From assembly GCA_965237725.1 (NCBI GenBank), contig OZ250151.1:62001-126000 (forward strand): a stretch of 64,000 nt of DNA, given 5' to 3'. This DNA comes from G965237725 sp965237725. GTDB taxonomy: Bacteria; Pseudomonadota; Gammaproteobacteria; Arenicellales; Poriferihabitantaceae. Position numbers and translations under genes: made by a program. Of this stretch, positions 63,331-64,000 are shown piece by piece. A model generated the notes under the pieces. That model was not told the origin of the DNA and made no database searches. It worked only from the letters and a program-made list of their open reading frames with translations. Each line of letters begins with the position of its first letter. Within the stretch, counting starts at the first letter, position 1.

Positions 63331-64000
63331 TTAGAGTTGGTACACCACAAACTTATCGTTCTTATAAATTGTCGGAAAATTCAGTTGATGTGAGATTTTT
63401 GTAATCATGTGTGTGGCCTGATATTTTGCCTTGAGTAACCTAATCTGGTTTTCATCGAGACGATAGTAGCTGCGTAGATCAGCCATTCGGTCATTCCACT
63501 GAATTGCATATTCTTCAGAAAAAGTAGTTGGAGCACCGTCCTTTAAGTCTCCAACACTGGCCCGTTTCGAATAAATTCGAAAACCTTTACTTTGAATGGG
63601 CACCAGAAAAAGTGCGTCCTTCTTGGTGTTGGCTTCAACCCAGCGCTGGGCGATAATCCATGGATTGTCAACCTTTGTGCCCGGCATATTGACCTGGTGG
63701 AGAAAGCTTGATGGATTAAGATAACCGCTGGCATTGGTTACAAATAAAATTGACAATAGAGCACTGACAGGCATTGACCAGCGGGACAACTCGGACCGAG
63801 GAGAAACTTTTCCAAGAACTATGGTTGCGGCCCACACAACGGATGCGATGATCAAAATACCAATCAAATGAACAATATGGATAGACAATCCAAGATTCTC
63901 AGCAAAAAATCCTCTAAACACGAAAATCGGTAATGTGAATATGGATAGCGCGATTATTTTTATCCAGATTTTTGAATCGTCATAAACACAAAATATCAGG
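63331..64000 (-). CDS. Integral membrane protein C-terminus, cut by the window edge
   Basis: The frame is open on the minus strand from the stop at 63331 to the window edge, giving at least 223 residues of a larger protein. The visible N-terminal part has hydrophobic stretches (IWIKIIALSIFTLPIFVF; LIGILIIASVVWAATIVLG; ALLSILFVTNASGYL), followed by a soluble tail with WVEANTKKDALFLVPIQSKG, RASVGDLKDGAPTTF and WNDRMADLRSYY. This tail resembles that of DUF6798-type polytopic proteins, from memory. Function unknown. A GTG at 63921 is an internal codon rather than the start. Confidence 0.65.
   Translation of the reverse strand, partial: LIFCVYDDSKIWIKIIALSIFTLPIFVFRGFFAENLGLSIHIVHLIGILIIASVVWAATIVLGKVSPRSELSRWSMPVSALLSILFVTNASGYLNPSSFLHQVNMPGTKVDNPWIIAQRWVEANTKKDALFLVPIQSKGFRIYSKRASVGDLKDGAPTTFSEEYAIQWNDRMADLRSYYRLDENQIRLLKAKYQATHMITKISHQLNFPTIYKNDKFVVYQL

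Noticed and set aside
1..64000. CRISPR arrays, tRNA or rRNA genes, phage or conjugation genes
   Set aside because: None seen. The only repeats are the TIR elements and the gspD hexamers.

Overview
The window looks like chromosome of a Gram-negative, heterotrophic gammaproteobacterium. The evidence is a type II secretion operon (gspD to gspM), an rpoE-rseA-rseB envelope stress operon, a lipid A-type acyltransferase, LysM lytic transglycosylases, avtA, a guaB-guaA-tadA cluster and lutABC. Base composition is moderately AT-rich by eye. I see no rRNA, tRNA, CRISPR array, phage block or transposase gene. The species cannot be named from the sequence. Both ends are cut inside genes: a radical SAM gene at the left and a polytopic membrane protein at the right.

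Layout. 1-12 kb: radical SAM fragment, DUF547 protein, pyrF-lutABC (pyrimidine synthesis and lactate oxidation), a two-domain sulfurtransferase, a large LysM transglycosylase, class I fumarase and an SLC13-type carboxylate transporter. 12.4-17 kb: an acyltransferase, an omega-amino acid aminotransferase, an unrecognised secreted protein and a phosphoesterase-fold protein lacking its first metal motif. 17.3-28.5 kb: an amine-use island holding a flavin amine oxidase, a TetR-Rieske oxygenase fusion, a trimethylamine dehydrogenase-like demethylase, an MttB-family methyltransferase and a PotFGHI-type polyamine importer. 28.7-38 kb: copper delivery proteins (SCO1, PCuAC), tadA-guaA-guaB, a small lytic transglycosylase, an ArsR-methyltransferase fusion and the Prc protease. 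38-46 kb: avtA, a 2-phosphoglycerate kinase plus archaeal-type phosphoglycerate mutase pair, ppx and the rpoE operon. 46-58.5 kb: recJ and the type II secretion operon. 58.6-64 kb: homoserine dehydrogenase, a Mth938-like protein, MsrAB, a glutamate synthase-like flavoprotein and the cut membrane protein.

The amine island reads as one pathway. The importer brings in a polyamine or related amine. The Rieske half and the TMADH-like protein fit successive oxidative N-demethylation, and the amine oxidase and upstream aminotransferase fit removal of amino groups. The regulator is fused to the oxygenase. The divergent promoter in front of it carries a perfect inverted repeat over the -35 box, which fits autoregulation by the fusion protein. 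No Rieske reductase and no corrinoid protein are seen nearby.

A second theme is a family of short non-coding elements (about 166-205 bp, ends starting AGGAACCTCTGA, flanked by TA). Three are complete (33480, 39282, 58295) and two are single ends (41970, 60453). They lie next to gene ends. One pair brackets the phosphoglycerate kinase/mutase pair, and one sits directly in front of gspD where gspC would be expected.
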